From: Streptomyces sp. MMBL 11-1
Lineage (GTDB): Bacteria; Actinomycetota; Actinomycetes; Streptomycetales; Streptomycetaceae
Assembly: GCF_028622875.1 (NCBI RefSeq)
Contig: NZ_CP117711.1
Coordinates: 1-53,102, forward strand
Length of the DNA: 53,102 bases
Reading direction: 5' to 3'
A model generated the notes under the pieces. It saw nothing but the letters and a program-made list of their open reading frames with translations. It made no database searches and was not told the origin of the DNA. Within the stretch, counting starts at the first letter, position 1. The number at the start of each line of letters is the position of its first letter. The position numbers were made by a program, and so were the translations under genes. Below are positions 1 through 7,482 of this stretch, in pieces.

Positions 1-563
1 GCCCGGTTGCGCAGTCCCAGCAGGGTGTCGGGGGCGGCGGCGACGGCGGCGCGCAGCTGGGGGACGGTGAACGCGGGGGCCGGGCCCCGGCCGCGGACCT
101 CGCCGGTCTTCTCCAGCTCCTTCACCTTGGCCTTGAGTACCCGGCGGGCGCGGGCGGCCACGGTCTTGGCGAGCAGCAGGCCGTGCTCGGCCCGGCCGGT
201 GACGACGACACCGGACAGGCGGCGGTCGATGGTGGAGGGCGCGGTGTAGGTGCCCTCCTTCCATCCGGGCTGCCACCACAGCCACTCGACGAACGCGGTC
301 AGCGATCCGGGCGTGATGGCGGTGACGGGGAGTTCGAGCAGCGCGCAGAACTGGGTCCACTGCTTCCAGTCGGCGGCGTAGCCGTCGACCGTGTTCGTCG
401 GCCGCGTGTTCTGCTCGTGCTTCTTGGAGCGGTCCTCCAGCTCCTGGAGCTTGGCGAGGACGTCGGGGGTGAACTCGGCGGGAGTCCCGCCGGCCGCGCC
501 GGGCAGGATGAGCGAGGGCGTCACGATGGGTCGAACGTCCGTACTCGTCTCGGTCTGCTCCAT
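1..563 (-). CDS. Tyrosine site-specific recombinase, N-terminal part (continues at 53102)
   Basis: These 563 bases encode the first 187 codons, plus two bases of codon 188, of a tyrosine recombinase. Joining base 1 to base 53102 completes codon 188 (GCC) and gives one 357-residue frame without a stop. Seen here are an unstructured N-terminus of about 45 residues, a helical SAM-like core-binding domain (roughly 45-160, with the tryptophan-rich FVEWLWWQPGW) and the first helix of the catalytic domain (LLGLRNRA). The ATG at 563 was chosen because the frame upstream lacks a better start; no strong ribosome site is visible, and a 12-bp tandem repeat lies about 20 bp upstream. Family members cut and rejoin DNA through a tyrosine, for multimer resolution or integration; which of these applies here is not visible. 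Confidence 0.85.
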   Translation of the reverse strand, partial: MEQTETSTDVRPIVTPSLILPGAAGGTPAEFTPDVLAKLQELEDRSKKHEQNTRPTNTVDGYAADWKQWTQFCALLELPVTAITPGSLTAFVEWLWWQPGWKEGTYTAPSTIDRRLSGVVVTGRAEHGLLLAKTVAARARRVLKAKVKELEKTGEVRGRGPAPAFTVPQLRAAVAAAPDTLLGLRNR

Positions 564-581
564 GATGGCCCGTCACGCACC

Positions 582-606
582 TTTGTTCGTAGCATTGTTT
601 GTAGCT
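582..606. repeat. Tandem 12-bp direct repeat upstream of the recombinase gene
   Basis: On the minus strand GCTACAAACAAT is followed directly by GCTACGAACAAA, two near-identical 12-bp units about 20 bp upstream of the recombinase start codon. The stretch is A/T-rich compared with its surroundings. Such a pair could be an operator or an accessory or core site for the recombinase itself; the sequence does not decide which. Confidence 0.5.
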
Positions 607-748
607 TCTTTAGCCCGCATATGTGAGGTTATCCCGGATTGACAGCTGGCGCGGATTCGACGGCCTCCACGGCAGGGGCGGTTCATCCGTGTCCCGGCGG
701 GGGAGGGTGCAAGGCGCTGTCGGATGGACCGGCGGCGGAGGGGTGAGG

Positions 749-925
749 ATGACGCAGAAGAGCGTGTGGGGCGACTACGCGGAGACCAGGGCGGACTCGG
801 CGGCCGGCCGGGAGGGTGAGGAGAAGCAGACCGACGCGATCGGCGAGGGCCTGGCGGCCGTCGCGTACGCGCTGCTGGACGTCGCCGCGGCGATCCGGGA
901 GAACACCGAAGCACGCGAGCAGTAG
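749..925 (+). CDS. Small hypothetical protein (58 aa)
   Basis: The reading frame starts at ATG 749, preceded by a good ribosome site (GGAGGGGTGAGG). It encodes a 58-residue acidic protein beginning MTQKSVWGDYAETRAD. The C-terminal half (EGLAAVAYALLDVAAAIRE) is an amphipathic helix. The frame can be extended upstream to 623, but the ribosome site and codon bias favour 749. It lies divergent from the recombinase gene. I do not recognise a family. Its size and helical end resemble the small accessory proteins common on Streptomyces plasmids. Confidence 0.65.
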   Translation: MTQKSVWGDYAETRADSAAGREGEEKQTDAIGEGLAAVAYALLDVAAAIRENTEAREQ

Positions 926-1041
926 GGGAGGGGCCCGGCGGCGGCAGCATCGGCCGGACACAGGGCGCACCGCCGGGCCGCCCCAGTCTCCCTCACGTCC
1001 GTCTCGGCGGGGTGTCCGCTTCGGGTGTGACGGTCCGGCTC

Positions 1042-1284
1042 ATGAACTGGCACAAGGGCCACCTGCCCCGTCGCTCGATCGGCTCGTACCTCACCGCCCG
1101 GCCCTGGCTGGAGTTGTACGCCTGGCTGCTGGCCGGGCTCCTCCTGGACCTCCTCGTCGGCTGCGGCGGGGACGGCCTCGACCCCGGCTCCGCCTGGGAC
1201 ATGGGTCTCGGGCTGCTCGCGCTCGCGGCTGTGCGCACCGGCCTGGTGCGCGGGCTCGTCCTGCTCACCGGCCGGGACCGGTGA
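1042..1284 (+). CDS. Small membrane protein (80 aa)
   Basis: From ATG 1042 the product is MNWHKGHLPRRS... with two hydrophobic segments: LELYAWLLAGLLLDLLVG (about residues 22-40) and MGLGLLALAAVRTGLVRG (about 52-70). Third codon positions are almost all G or C, which supports real coding. A GTG at 1012 would add ten residues; neither start has a clear ribosome site. It sits between the 58-residue gene and the recombinase-like gene on the same strand. The function is unknown; a two-helix inner-membrane protein is all that can be said. Confidence 0.55.
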   Translation: MNWHKGHLPRRSIGSYLTARPWLELYAWLLAGLLLDLLVGCGGDGLDPGSAWDMGLGLLALAAVRTGLVRGLVLLTGRDR

Positions 1285-1325
1285 GGGCTCTCCTCGCGCG
1301 CGTACGCGTGCGCGCATAAAGGGGG

Positions 1326-1343
1326 GTCCAGAAAGTCCAGAAA
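1326..1343. repeat. Two 9-bp direct repeats before the recombinase-like gene
   Basis: GTCCAGAAA occurs twice head to tail, about 30 bp upstream of the GTG at 1374. It is a plausible operator or leader element, though it is short. Confidence 0.35.
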
Positions 1344-1373
1344 CTCGGCGTCCCCCAGGTCCGGCCGGGCTGC

Positions 1374-2291
1374 GTGCGCGACAATCGCGGCGTGCAGACG
1401 ACGACGTTCCCCTCGGTCCGCGCGCTCGACCAGCTCCTCGACGACCTGGGCGCCGGCGCGGCCCGGCGGCGTCAGCTGCACATGGTCCGCGGGGAGCTGG
1501 ACCGGGCACTGGAGCGCGGCGCGCTGCCGATCGGTGCCCGACGCAGCCTGCAGCGGCTCCTGGAGGAAGAGGCGCTCGGCCCGTACGTACGGCTCGGGGA
1601 GTCCGGGGCGCTGCGGCACCGGAGAGTCGAGGGGAAGTTCCCTCCCACCTCGGAGGCGACCAACAAGGCCCGCCGCGAGTGCATCAACCTGCTGCGCGAG
1701 GCGCTGGGGATGTCGGCCCTGCGCCTGGGCGGCGGGGAGATCCCGCTGCAGCCCGCACCGGAGGCGGCCACCCTCTCCGCCCTGGCCCGCCAGCTCGACC
1801 AGTACCTCACCGGTCCCATGTCCCCGGCGCAGACCCGGCTGACGGCCGTGCTCGCGCTGGAGCTGGACACCGCGGCGCGCAGCGGGGAACTGGTCGAGCT
1901 GCGCACCACGGACCTGGGCGAGAACAACGCCGCGGTGTACGTCGAGCGGCGCCCCCAGGGCGGCGGCACGGTCGAGGGGGAGTGGGTCGAGACCTCGGCG
2001 CTGACCCGGGCCGCGCTGGACCGCTGGCTGGACGTGCGCAAAGACTTCCTGCAGCGGGCCCACGGCACCTCGAAGCTGTGGGTGTCGCTCTGGATGAACC
2101 ACGACGGCGTCCTCGACGACGACGGACACACGACGATCCGCCCGCCCGGGATGCCACTGGAGGAGAACGGCCTCGTCACCTCCTACCGGGTCGGCCGGCT
2201 GCGGTACGACGGGCTGCGCCAGCTGCTGCCCCTCAAGCTGGAGGCCCTGCGGCGCGCGGTTGACGCCGAACGCCGGCGCACCGCCCCGTAG
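1374..2291 (+). CDS. Recombinase/integrase-like protein lacking the catalytic C-terminus (305 aa)
   Basis: The 305-residue protein begins with a helical, Arg-rich region like a core-binding domain. It then shows a stretch resembling tyrosine-recombinase box I (ALELDTAARSGELVELRTTDL read around residues 160-180: Arg in ARSGE, then ELVELR). The rest keeps a beta-rich core (AAVYVERRPQGGG, TSKLWVSLWMN), but I find no HxxR box and no C-terminal tyrosine; the end reads YRVGRLRYDGLRQLL. It therefore looks like a recombinase-fold protein that may bind DNA without cutting it. The start is GTG 1374; a second GTG at 1392 is possible. A 9-bp tandem repeat (GTCCAGAAA twice, 1326-1343) lies just upstream. 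Confidence 0.7.
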   Translation: MRDNRGVQTTTFPSVRALDQLLDDLGAGAARRRQLHMVRGELDRALERGALPIGARRSLQRLLEEEALGPYVRLGESGALRHRRVEGKFPPTSEATNKARRECINLLREALGMSALRLGGGEIPLQPAPEAATLSALARQLDQYLTGPMSPAQTRLTAVLALELDTAARSGELVELRTTDLGENNAAVYVERRPQGGGTVEGEWVETSALTRAALDRWLDVRKDFLQRAHGTSKLWVSLWMNHDGVLDDDGHTTIRPPGMPLEENGLVTSYRVGRLRYDGLRQLLPLKLEALRRAVDAERRRTAP

Positions 2292-2352
2292 CCCTTCTCC
2301 TTGTTGCTGCCTGACCTGGCCTTTTGCCGTGCGGCGGCGGGGGCGCCCCCCG

Positions 2353-2368
2353 AGGGCTTGTTATCAGC
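2353..2368 (+). promoter_or_regulatory. Conserved AGGGCTTGTTATC element, copy 1
   Basis: AGGGCTTGTTATCAGC lies 50 bp upstream of the RHH-like gene at 2418. The same 16 bases recur at 31528-31543, preceded in both cases by a GGGCGCCCC run. The first 13 bases recur on the minus strand at 39373-39361. Each copy points toward the gene downstream of it, which suggests a shared promoter or activator element. Confidence 0.55.
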
Positions 2369-2393
2369 AGCAGCGAGGCGCTTGCGGTCTCAT

Positions 2394-2409
2394 TAAACGA
2401 CGTCGTTTA
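2394..2409. promoter_or_regulatory. Palindromic operator in front of the RHH-like gene
   Basis: TAAACGACGTCGTTTA is a perfect 16-bp palindrome ending 9 bp before the ATG at 2418. Its right part with following bases (AACGACGTCGTTTACTGGA, 2396-2414) is repeated exactly at 3070-3088, directly after the same gene. The placement suggests autoregulation by the encoded DNA-binding protein. Confidence 0.7.
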
Positions 2410-2417
2410 CTGGATTC

Positions 2418-3071
2418 ATGACACGTAAAAGGATCACATTGCAGCTCTCGGTACAGCAGGCGGGCCGTCTACGGGCGCAGATAAGGCGTCACCGAAAAGA
2501 CGAAACTCAGTTCGTGAACGACCTGGTGGAAGAGCGGGCGGCGGCACTCACGGAGCCGGTAGACACCCCGCCGTGGGAGCGGGCCGTCGCGCGGCTACGT
2601 CGGCAGGCGCGCATCGAGGCGGCGGAGGTGCGGCCGGTGCGCTGGCCCGCCCTGGACGTGCTGATGGAACGGGCGCTCAAGGAGCGGCTGCAGCTGCCGG
2701 ACCTGGCCGGGCCGTGGCTGCCGCTGACGGCGGGGGAGCGTACCCGGCTGTCCCTGTCGGGACGGTGGCCGGCCTGCCTGTCAGGGCTCGAACACGGCAC
2801 GGCGGAGCGCGCGTTCACGCTCGACGAGAAGGTGGTGCTGCAGCTGCGCACGGCGGCCTGGCGCGTCTCGGAACCAGTGCTGAAAGAGCTGGAGGAGAAG
2901 AACCTGATCGGGCCCCAGGCGGACCTGGGCGAACAGGCCCGGGAAGAGCGCGACCGCCTGGCGGCGCAGCTGTACCCGTCCAGCCGGATCGCCCGGGAAG
3001 CAGTCGAGGACCACTGGCCGGACCCCGAAGACGACCAGGTCGCGGACGTGGGCGCCGTCGGAAATATGTAA
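2418..3071 (+). CDS. Probable ribbon-helix-helix autoregulatory DNA-binding protein (217 aa)
   Basis: The N-terminus (MTRKRITLQLSVQQAGRL, then a helix ending FVNDLVEERAAAL) has the strand-helix-helix pattern of ribbon-helix-helix repressors. The remaining 170 residues are helical and charged, with no recognised domain. The gene is bracketed by two copies of the same palindromic operator, one over its own promoter (2394-2409) and one starting at its stop codon (3070-3081). I infer that the product represses itself and the exonuclease operon downstream, acting as a local control hub. The ATG at 2418 is the first start after the operator. The RHH call rests on pattern only. Confidence 0.7.
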   Translation: MTRKRITLQLSVQQAGRLRAQIRRHRKDETQFVNDLVEERAAALTEPVDTPPWERAVARLRRQARIEAAEVRPVRWPALDVLMERALKERLQLPDLAGPWLPLTAGERTRLSLSGRWPACLSGLEHGTAERAFTLDEKVVLQLRTAAWRVSEPVLKELEEKNLIGPQADLGEQAREERDRLAAQLYPSSRIAREAVEDHWPDPEDDQVADVGAVGNM

Positions 3072-3088
3072 CGACGTCGTTTACTGGA
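3070..3088. promoter_or_regulatory. Second copy of the RHH operator, in front of the exonuclease gene
   Basis: AACGACGTCGTTTACTGGA repeats the 19 bases at 2396-2414 exactly. It overlaps the stop codon of the RHH-like gene. It lies 136 bp upstream of the exonuclease start at 3224, so that operon probably shares the regulator. The 136-bp leader is relatively A/T-rich and holds no convincing gene. Confidence 0.65.
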
Positions 3089-3223
3089 ATCCGGCTTCGC
3101 GCGCGCAATAAATAGGGGCCGATTTCGGCCGCTCATTGGCATCAACGGGAATGTTTGGAAAGGCGGTGGATTGGGTTTATGACTGCTACGGTTTCAATTC
3201 CCTGGATTCTCTCGGAGGTATGA

Positions 3224-4687
3224 GTGAGCACCACTACGGCGACGGAGGCGGAGATCCCGGCCAGCCGGGCGGAGGCGGACCCGGCCCGGGTCGCCAAGGG
3301 CAAGCCGCTGGTCCACACCGCCGGCGTCCCCGTCTACGGCTGGGGGCAGGCACCGCCGTACCTGCGGACCAAGACCCAACTCGCGGCGGACCGGCTGAAC
3401 ACGACGGAGGAGCAGGAGAAGGCTCCGCTGGCGTACATCCGCACCCGCGACTACGGCGACGTGCCGCTCCACGACCCGGCGGCGGCGGTGAAGATGAAGC
3501 CCCTGCCCTCCTCGACCAAGGCCAAGATGGCGGCGCGGCGCACATGCCCGGAGTGCGGCAAGGTCCACAAGGTGGTCCTGCGCGGGCCGTGCTCGCCGTG
3601 CAGGGAGCGGGCGGAGAAGGAGCGGCAGCGGCTGCTCGCGCGGACGTGCGCGGGCTGCAGCACGGTCCGGGAGCGCCCCTACCCCAAGGGGCACCGCCGT
3701 TGCCAGACCTGCCGACAGGAGCAGCTGCAGGCGAAACGGGAGCGGGTCGAGACGTGGCTGGTCGAGGTGACCGTGTGCGTCGGCGATGACTGCACCACGC
3801 GGCTGGGCTCCAAGACGCGGGCGCGGGCCTGGCTCAAGGAACGGGCCTGGTTGCTGAACCCGGAGCGCACGGGTCTGCCGGATTCGTCGTGGTGGCCGGA
3901 CTGGTCGCGCCGGTGTCCGCCGTGCGCCACGGCGTACGAGCAGGAGCAGGAGCGCCGTCGTGCTGAGTATCAGGAGCGGTACGAACGGCAGGAGCGGGAG
4001 CGTACGGAGCGGGAGCGGCAGGCGGCTGCGGCTCGCGTGCGGTGGGCTGCGGAGGCGCTCGTCGACCCGGACGTGGTGGTCCTCGACACGGAGACGACCG
4101 GCCTGGGCGACGATGCCCGAATCGTCGAGCTGGCCGTGCTGTCCTCGTCGGGGGAAGTCCTGCTCGACACCCTGGTCGACCCGGGCCAGCCCATCCCGGC
4201 CGGGGCGACGGACATTCACGGGATCACGGACTCCGACGTCGCCGGGGCGCCCCGGTTCCCGGAACTCCTCGCACGACTCGCTGACCTGCTCAAGGGCAAG
4301 CGGGTGCTGATTTACAACAAGTGGTACGACGTCGGCGTGCTGAGGCACGAACTGACGCTGCACTACCTCGACCGTGCCGCGCAGGACGCTGCCGGAGAGG
4401 GTGCCGGCGTCGAGCTCGGCGGGCTGCGGGAGCAGGCAGTCGTCTCGGCGAGTAAGCAGGCGGCGGCATGGCTGGAGGCTCTGGACGTCGAGGACGTGAT
4501 GATCCCGTACAGCGATTGGGTGGGGGACTGGAGCGAGTATCACGGGAACAACCGGTGGCAGCCGCTGCAGGGCGGGCACCGGGCCGCGGGGGATTGCCGT
4601 GCGGTCCTGGACTGTCTCCGGGCCATGGGGCGCAGCTACGAGAGGCTGGCGGCCATCGGCGGCCTGGACGAAGAGGAGGCGGCCTGA
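3224..4687 (+). CDS. DnaQ-like DEDDh 3'-5' exonuclease with N-terminal zinc knuckles (487 aa)
   Basis: The C-terminal third carries the three exonuclease motifs of the DnaQ/epsilon family: Exo I VVLDTETTGL (about residue 285, with Asp and Glu), Exo II IYNKWYDVGVL (Asp) and Exo III HRAAGDCRAVLDCL (His and Asp, making it DEDDh). The N-terminal half has cysteine pairs (CPECGK, CSPC, CAGC, CQTC, later CPPC) that look like zinc ribbons or knuckles, then a Glu/Arg-rich helix. It probably trims or proofreads DNA, or nicks RNA, during plasmid replication or transfer. The GTG at 3224 follows a good ribosome site (CGGAGG). The next gene overlaps its stop by one base. Confidence 0.85.
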   Translation: MSTTTATEAEIPASRAEADPARVAKGKPLVHTAGVPVYGWGQAPPYLRTKTQLAADRLNTTEEQEKAPLAYIRTRDYGDVPLHDPAAAVKMKPLPSSTKAKMAARRTCPECGKVHKVVLRGPCSPCRERAEKERQRLLARTCAGCSTVRERPYPKGHRRCQTCRQEQLQAKRERVETWLVEVTVCVGDDCTTRLGSKTRARAWLKERAWLLNPERTGLPDSSWWPDWSRRCPPCATAYEQEQERRRAEYQERYERQERERTERERQAAAARVRWAAEALVDPDVVVLDTETTGLGDDARIVELAVLSSSGEVLLDTLVDPGQPIPAGATDIHGITDSDVAGAPRFPELLARLADLLKGKRVLIYNKWYDVGVLRHELTLHYLDRAAQDAAGEGAGVELGGLREQAVVSASKQAAAWLEALDVEDVMIPYSDWVGDWSEYHGNNRWQPLQGGHRAAGDCRAVLDCLRAMGRSYERLAAIGGLDEEEAA

Positions 4688-4959
4688 TGCCGCAGATTCG
4701 CCTGATGGGCTCGGACTCCAACGACGTGCAGCGCACGGCCGACGCGGTCGTACGGGCGCTGCGTGCCTGGCCGGAGTGTCGGGTCGGGGACGTCTCCAGC
4801 CCAGTGCCGAACCGGCGCGGGACGGGCTCCCGCATCTACATCGAGGTCTTGGCCGACGTCGCCGACCAGGTCGAGGTCACGGTCGAGCGCGACGACCAGG
4901 AGCAGCCGGTGCAGCGGCGGGCGCTGCCTGCCGTTCGCGGGCGCCGGCTTCCGCGCTGA
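4687..4959 (+). CDS. Small hypothetical protein coupled to the exonuclease gene (90 aa)
   Basis: The ATG at 4687 shares a base with the exonuclease stop (TGATG), a sign of translational coupling. The product begins MPQIRLMGSDSND and has an alternating beta/alpha look: a helix (VQRTADAVVRALRAW) followed by strands (SRIYIEVLA, QVEVTVER). This is compatible with a small ferredoxin-like fold. The last 20 residues are Arg-rich. The family is not recognised; its context suggests it works with the exonuclease. Confidence 0.7.
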   Translation: MPQIRLMGSDSNDVQRTADAVVRALRAWPECRVGDVSSPVPNRRGTGSRIYIEVLADVADQVEVTVERDDQEQPVQRRALPAVRGRRLPR

Positions 4960-4998
4960 GCGCCTCATCTCCGGTCGAAAAAGAGGAACCCTCCCAGG

Positions 4999-5202
4999 TC
5001 ACGGTGAGGGGTGGACCGTGCCCAGCACGCCGTTCTCGCGTAGCTGGGCGAGGTGTTCCAGCCCGCCCGGCCGATACAGCGGGCCCGCCTCGACGTCGGC
5101 CTCGGCCGCGCGCACGCGGCGGGCGGTTCCGGGGCTGGGCTGGGGAGCGGCGGTCGTCTGGGGCTGCGGACCGTGGCCCAGCGGCCGGCGTGCGGTGCTC
5201 AT
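4999..5202 (-). CDS. Small hypothetical protein (67 aa)
   Basis: The minus-strand frame from ATG 5202 encodes MSTARRPLGHGPQPQ..., a Pro/Arg-rich start and a more ordered C-terminus (GPLYRPGGLEHLAQLREN). Upstream frames run to 5259. Codon third positions are moderately G/C-biased. It lies between the plus-strand exonuclease operon and the pseudo-caspase gene. No family is recognised; it could still be non-coding. Confidence 0.4.
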   Translation of the reverse strand: MSTARRPLGHGPQPQTTAAPQPSPGTARRVRAAEADVEAGPLYRPGGLEHLAQLRENGVLGTVHPSP

Positions 5203-5303
5203 AGCGGTTGATCGTACGGACCGGGCCCGGCCTGACACCTCTTGCAACTCGGCGGCCACCGCGCGGACCTCGGCCTCAATTGCGGGGGCGTTTCTATAAG
5301 AGG

Positions 5304-5335
5304 GCCGTCCCGGTGCAGGTCAGCACCGGGACGGC
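5304..5335 (-). terminator. Hairpin terminator after the pseudo-caspase gene
   Basis: A 13-bp perfect stem (GCCGTCCCGGTGC / GCACCGGGACGGC) with a 6-base loop lies 5 bp beyond the minus-strand stop at 5341. On the minus strand it is followed by CCCTCTTATAG, a weak T-rich tail. Confidence 0.7.
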
Positions 5336-5340
5336 GGTGA

Positions 5341-6885
5341 TCAGCGTCCGCTGGGTGCGTTCTGCAGGTACTCCATCCGCTGCTGGGCGTTCGTCAAATG
5401 CCTCCGGTCGAGCGCGGGCAGCTGACGCAGCAGGTTGACCAACTCGGGTCCGCAGCCGCGGGCTTCGGTGGCGTCCTTGATCTCTGTCCAGCAGAAGTGG
5501 GCGGACTTCGCGCCGTTGAGCACCTCGGTGGAGTCCGGGGCCTGGTGCGCCATCCGCGTGTGTGTCGCGGCGATCCACAGCTGGGTGGCGAACATCCAGC
5601 GGCCAGCGATCCGCGCGAGGTCCGCTCTGATCTCCGCCCACTGCGTGGCCTGCGGTGAATCCGGGCCGTACTGCTGCAGGGCGTGCTGTTCCCACGCTGC
5701 GGCCATCTCGGCGGCCTCGTTGTGCTTCCCGGCCTGCGCGGTCTGCCAGATGTACGGCCGGGGGTCAGGTTGCTGTGGGGCCGGGGCCGGTTGGGGTGCC
5801 GGGGCCGGGGCTGGCTGCACCGGCGCGTATGGCTGCTGGAGGGCTCTGGGGGAGGTGACCGGGTGCGGGGCCCGGACCGGTTCCTGGGGGCGCTCCGCGC
5901 GCTGCTGGTGTACAGCTGGGGCCTGATAGGTGTGGTTCTGCGTCGGCGGCTGCTGCGGTGGAACGTACGTCTGCTGCCGGGCCGGGGCCGGGGCCGGCGC
6001 GGGGGCAGGCGGTGGCGGTTGCGGTACCTGGACCGGAGACGGCGACGGGTACGCGTAGGGAGCAGCAGGCGCGGGCTGTGGGGCTTCGAGCCCTGGTGCG
6101 ACTTCTTGCGGCTCGGGCCGGCGGAGGCGTGCGGGCATGACACTGGTGTCTCCGGCGAGCAGCCGCTGCAGGTTGCTCATCGGCGGCCGGAGAGCGGGCT
6201 GTTCCTCGTCCTCGTCGTACGCCTCGATCTCCGGGGCGGCGGGCATGACCAGGGCGCCGGGCGGTATCCCGGCGGCGGCGACGGTCAGGGCGTGCAGCCG
6301 CGGCGCGGAAGGGCGGTCCGGGTTGCGGCGCAGCTGCTCGACCAGCTGCCGGGTGTACGGGCTGGCTCCGTCGGTCCCGGGGAATCCGGGCGGGCTGATG
6401 GTCCCGTACGTGTCGGCGTTGACGGCAGGGAGTGATCCCAGCTCCCGAAGTTCGGCCCACGCGCTCTTGTCGGCGACCAGGTCGAGCAGCAGCGTTGTCC
6501 ACCCCGCAGGCCGGCCGCGCAGCTCGTTGTGCAGCCACTCCCAGGGCAGTGCGGTGTAGCGGGTGTTCGAGGTGCTGGTGCCGGTAGAGGCGAGGTGGAA
6601 TCGGTGACCCTTGCGGTCGACGGTCAGCCGCCCGGAGAGGTAGACCAGCAGCGGGCCCGGGGTCGCGGCAGCGGTGCGCAGCCGTAGCAGCAGGGTGTTC
6701 TGGTCGTTGACTCCGTCGAGGTGGACCAGGTCGGCGGGCAGCGTGCTGTTCAGCAGTACAGGCACGGGCACCACGGACAGCGCGGCAAGGTTCGCGCTCG
6801 GGTGCACCTGTACGGTGCGCCGATGGACGGCCCGGTCCCCACCGATCAGAAGTACGTGTCCCCGTTCCGCCCCGTTGATCTGCAT
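5341..6885 (-). CDS. Pseudo-caspase-like protein with proline-rich linker (514 aa)
   Basis: The first 240 residues follow the order of a caspase/CHAT-type peptidase: a strand ending LLVYLSGRL, where active enzymes have SGHG; a strand TTLLLDLVADKSAW, where they have a D-x-C-x-S block; and a later SPYTRQLVEQLRR, like the usual SxFTxxL helix. Catalytic His and Cys are absent (Arg and Val/Ala), so it would be inactive. A Pro/Ala/Gln linker (about 265-400) leads to a helical, TPR-like domain rich in Trp and Ala. The caspase relation is my reading, not a search result. ATG 6885 has no ribosome site, but TACGGT lies just upstream, so a near-leaderless mRNA is likely. Confidence 0.7.
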   Translation of the reverse strand: MQINGAERGHVLLIGGDRAVHRRTVQVHPSANLAALSVVPVPVLLNSTLPADLVHLDGVNDQNTLLLRLRTAAATPGPLLVYLSGRLTVDRKGHRFHLASTGTSTSNTRYTALPWEWLHNELRGRPAGWTTLLLDLVADKSAWAELRELGSLPAVNADTYGTISPPGFPGTDGASPYTRQLVEQLRRNPDRPSAPRLHALTVAAAGIPPGALVMPAAPEIEAYDEDEEQPALRPPMSNLQRLLAGDTSVMPARLRRPEPQEVAPGLEAPQPAPAAPYAYPSPSPVQVPQPPPPAPAPAPAPARQQTYVPPQQPPTQNHTYQAPAVHQQRAERPQEPVRAPHPVTSPRALQQPYAPVQPAPAPAPQPAPAPQQPDPRPYIWQTAQAGKHNEAAEMAAAWEQHALQQYGPDSPQATQWAEIRADLARIAGRWMFATQLWIAATHTRMAHQAPDSTEVLNGAKSAHFCWTEIKDATEARGCGPELVNLLRQLPALDRRHLTNAQQRMEYLQNAPSGR

Positions 6886-6911
6886 GGTTGAACCGTACTC
6901 ACACGCGAAAA

Positions 6912-6938
6912 GCCCCGGCGGACACTTTCCGCCGGGGC
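6912..6938 (-). terminator. Hairpin terminator ending the 14.4-7 kb operon
   Basis: A 10-bp perfect stem (GCCCCGGCGG / CCGCCGGGGC) with a 7-base loop lies 22 bp beyond the stop of the last gene (6961). It is placed to separate the long operon from the pseudo-caspase gene. Confidence 0.7.
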
Positions 6939-6960
6939 CTTCCGCTGCTTCGCGCTTCGG

Positions 6961-7482
6961 TCAGATCTCGATCTCGGGCTCGTCGTCCGACGCTGCGGGG
7001 CGCTGGGCGTACAGCTCGGTGACGGTGTTGTCGCCCCAGGTGCCGGTCTGCTCGATGGACTCCGTCAGGGGGCCGCCGACGTCCTGCAGGATCTGCGTCG
7101 AGAGCTGATCGACGACGGTGTTGAACCGGTCCTCGGCGCCGGGCTCGTTGGAGTTGCTGAGCGGGTCGTATCCGCCCTGTTCCACGGGGTTCTGCTCCCA
7201 GTACGTGCGCATCGCCTGCTGGCGTGCCGCCCAGCCTGCCCGTACGGCGGGGCTGACCGGCTCGACGGGCCGGGCGGGAATCTCACCGGAGGCTTCGGCG
7301 GCCGGGACGACCATCTCGTCCCACATGCATTCCGCGTACTCGGGGTCCTGGCCGGACTCCTCGATGTACCGCTGGCGCTGAGCGTCGCCGTATCCGGCGG
7401 CGTCCAGCTGCTGCTCGTAGGTCGGGGCGGCGGCGGTCACGGTGACCGGCGCCCACGGGTCCTCGGTCTGGTCGGCGTTCAC
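6961..7482 (-). CDS. Acidic hypothetical protein with EIEI C-terminal tail (173 aa)
   Basis: This is the last gene of the minus-strand operon. The GTG at 7482 overlaps the previous stop (GTGA). The protein is acidic and mostly helical, with no recognised domain and no membrane segment. Its end reads ASDDEPEIEI, the same short tail type as three other products of this operon and the relaxase. Central helices (AVRAGWAARQQAMRTYWEQ and FNTVVDQLSTQILQDV) could form a small bundle. A role in DNA transfer is inferred only from the shared tail and the position. Confidence 0.75.
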   Translation of the reverse strand: MNADQTEDPWAPVTVTAAAPTYEQQLDAAGYGDAQRQRYIEESGQDPEYAECMWDEMVVPAAEASGEIPARPVEPVSPAVRAGWAARQQAMRTYWEQNPVEQGGYDPLSNSNEPGAEDRFNTVVDQLSTQILQDVGGPLTESIEQTGTWGDNTVTELYAQRPAASDDEPEIEI

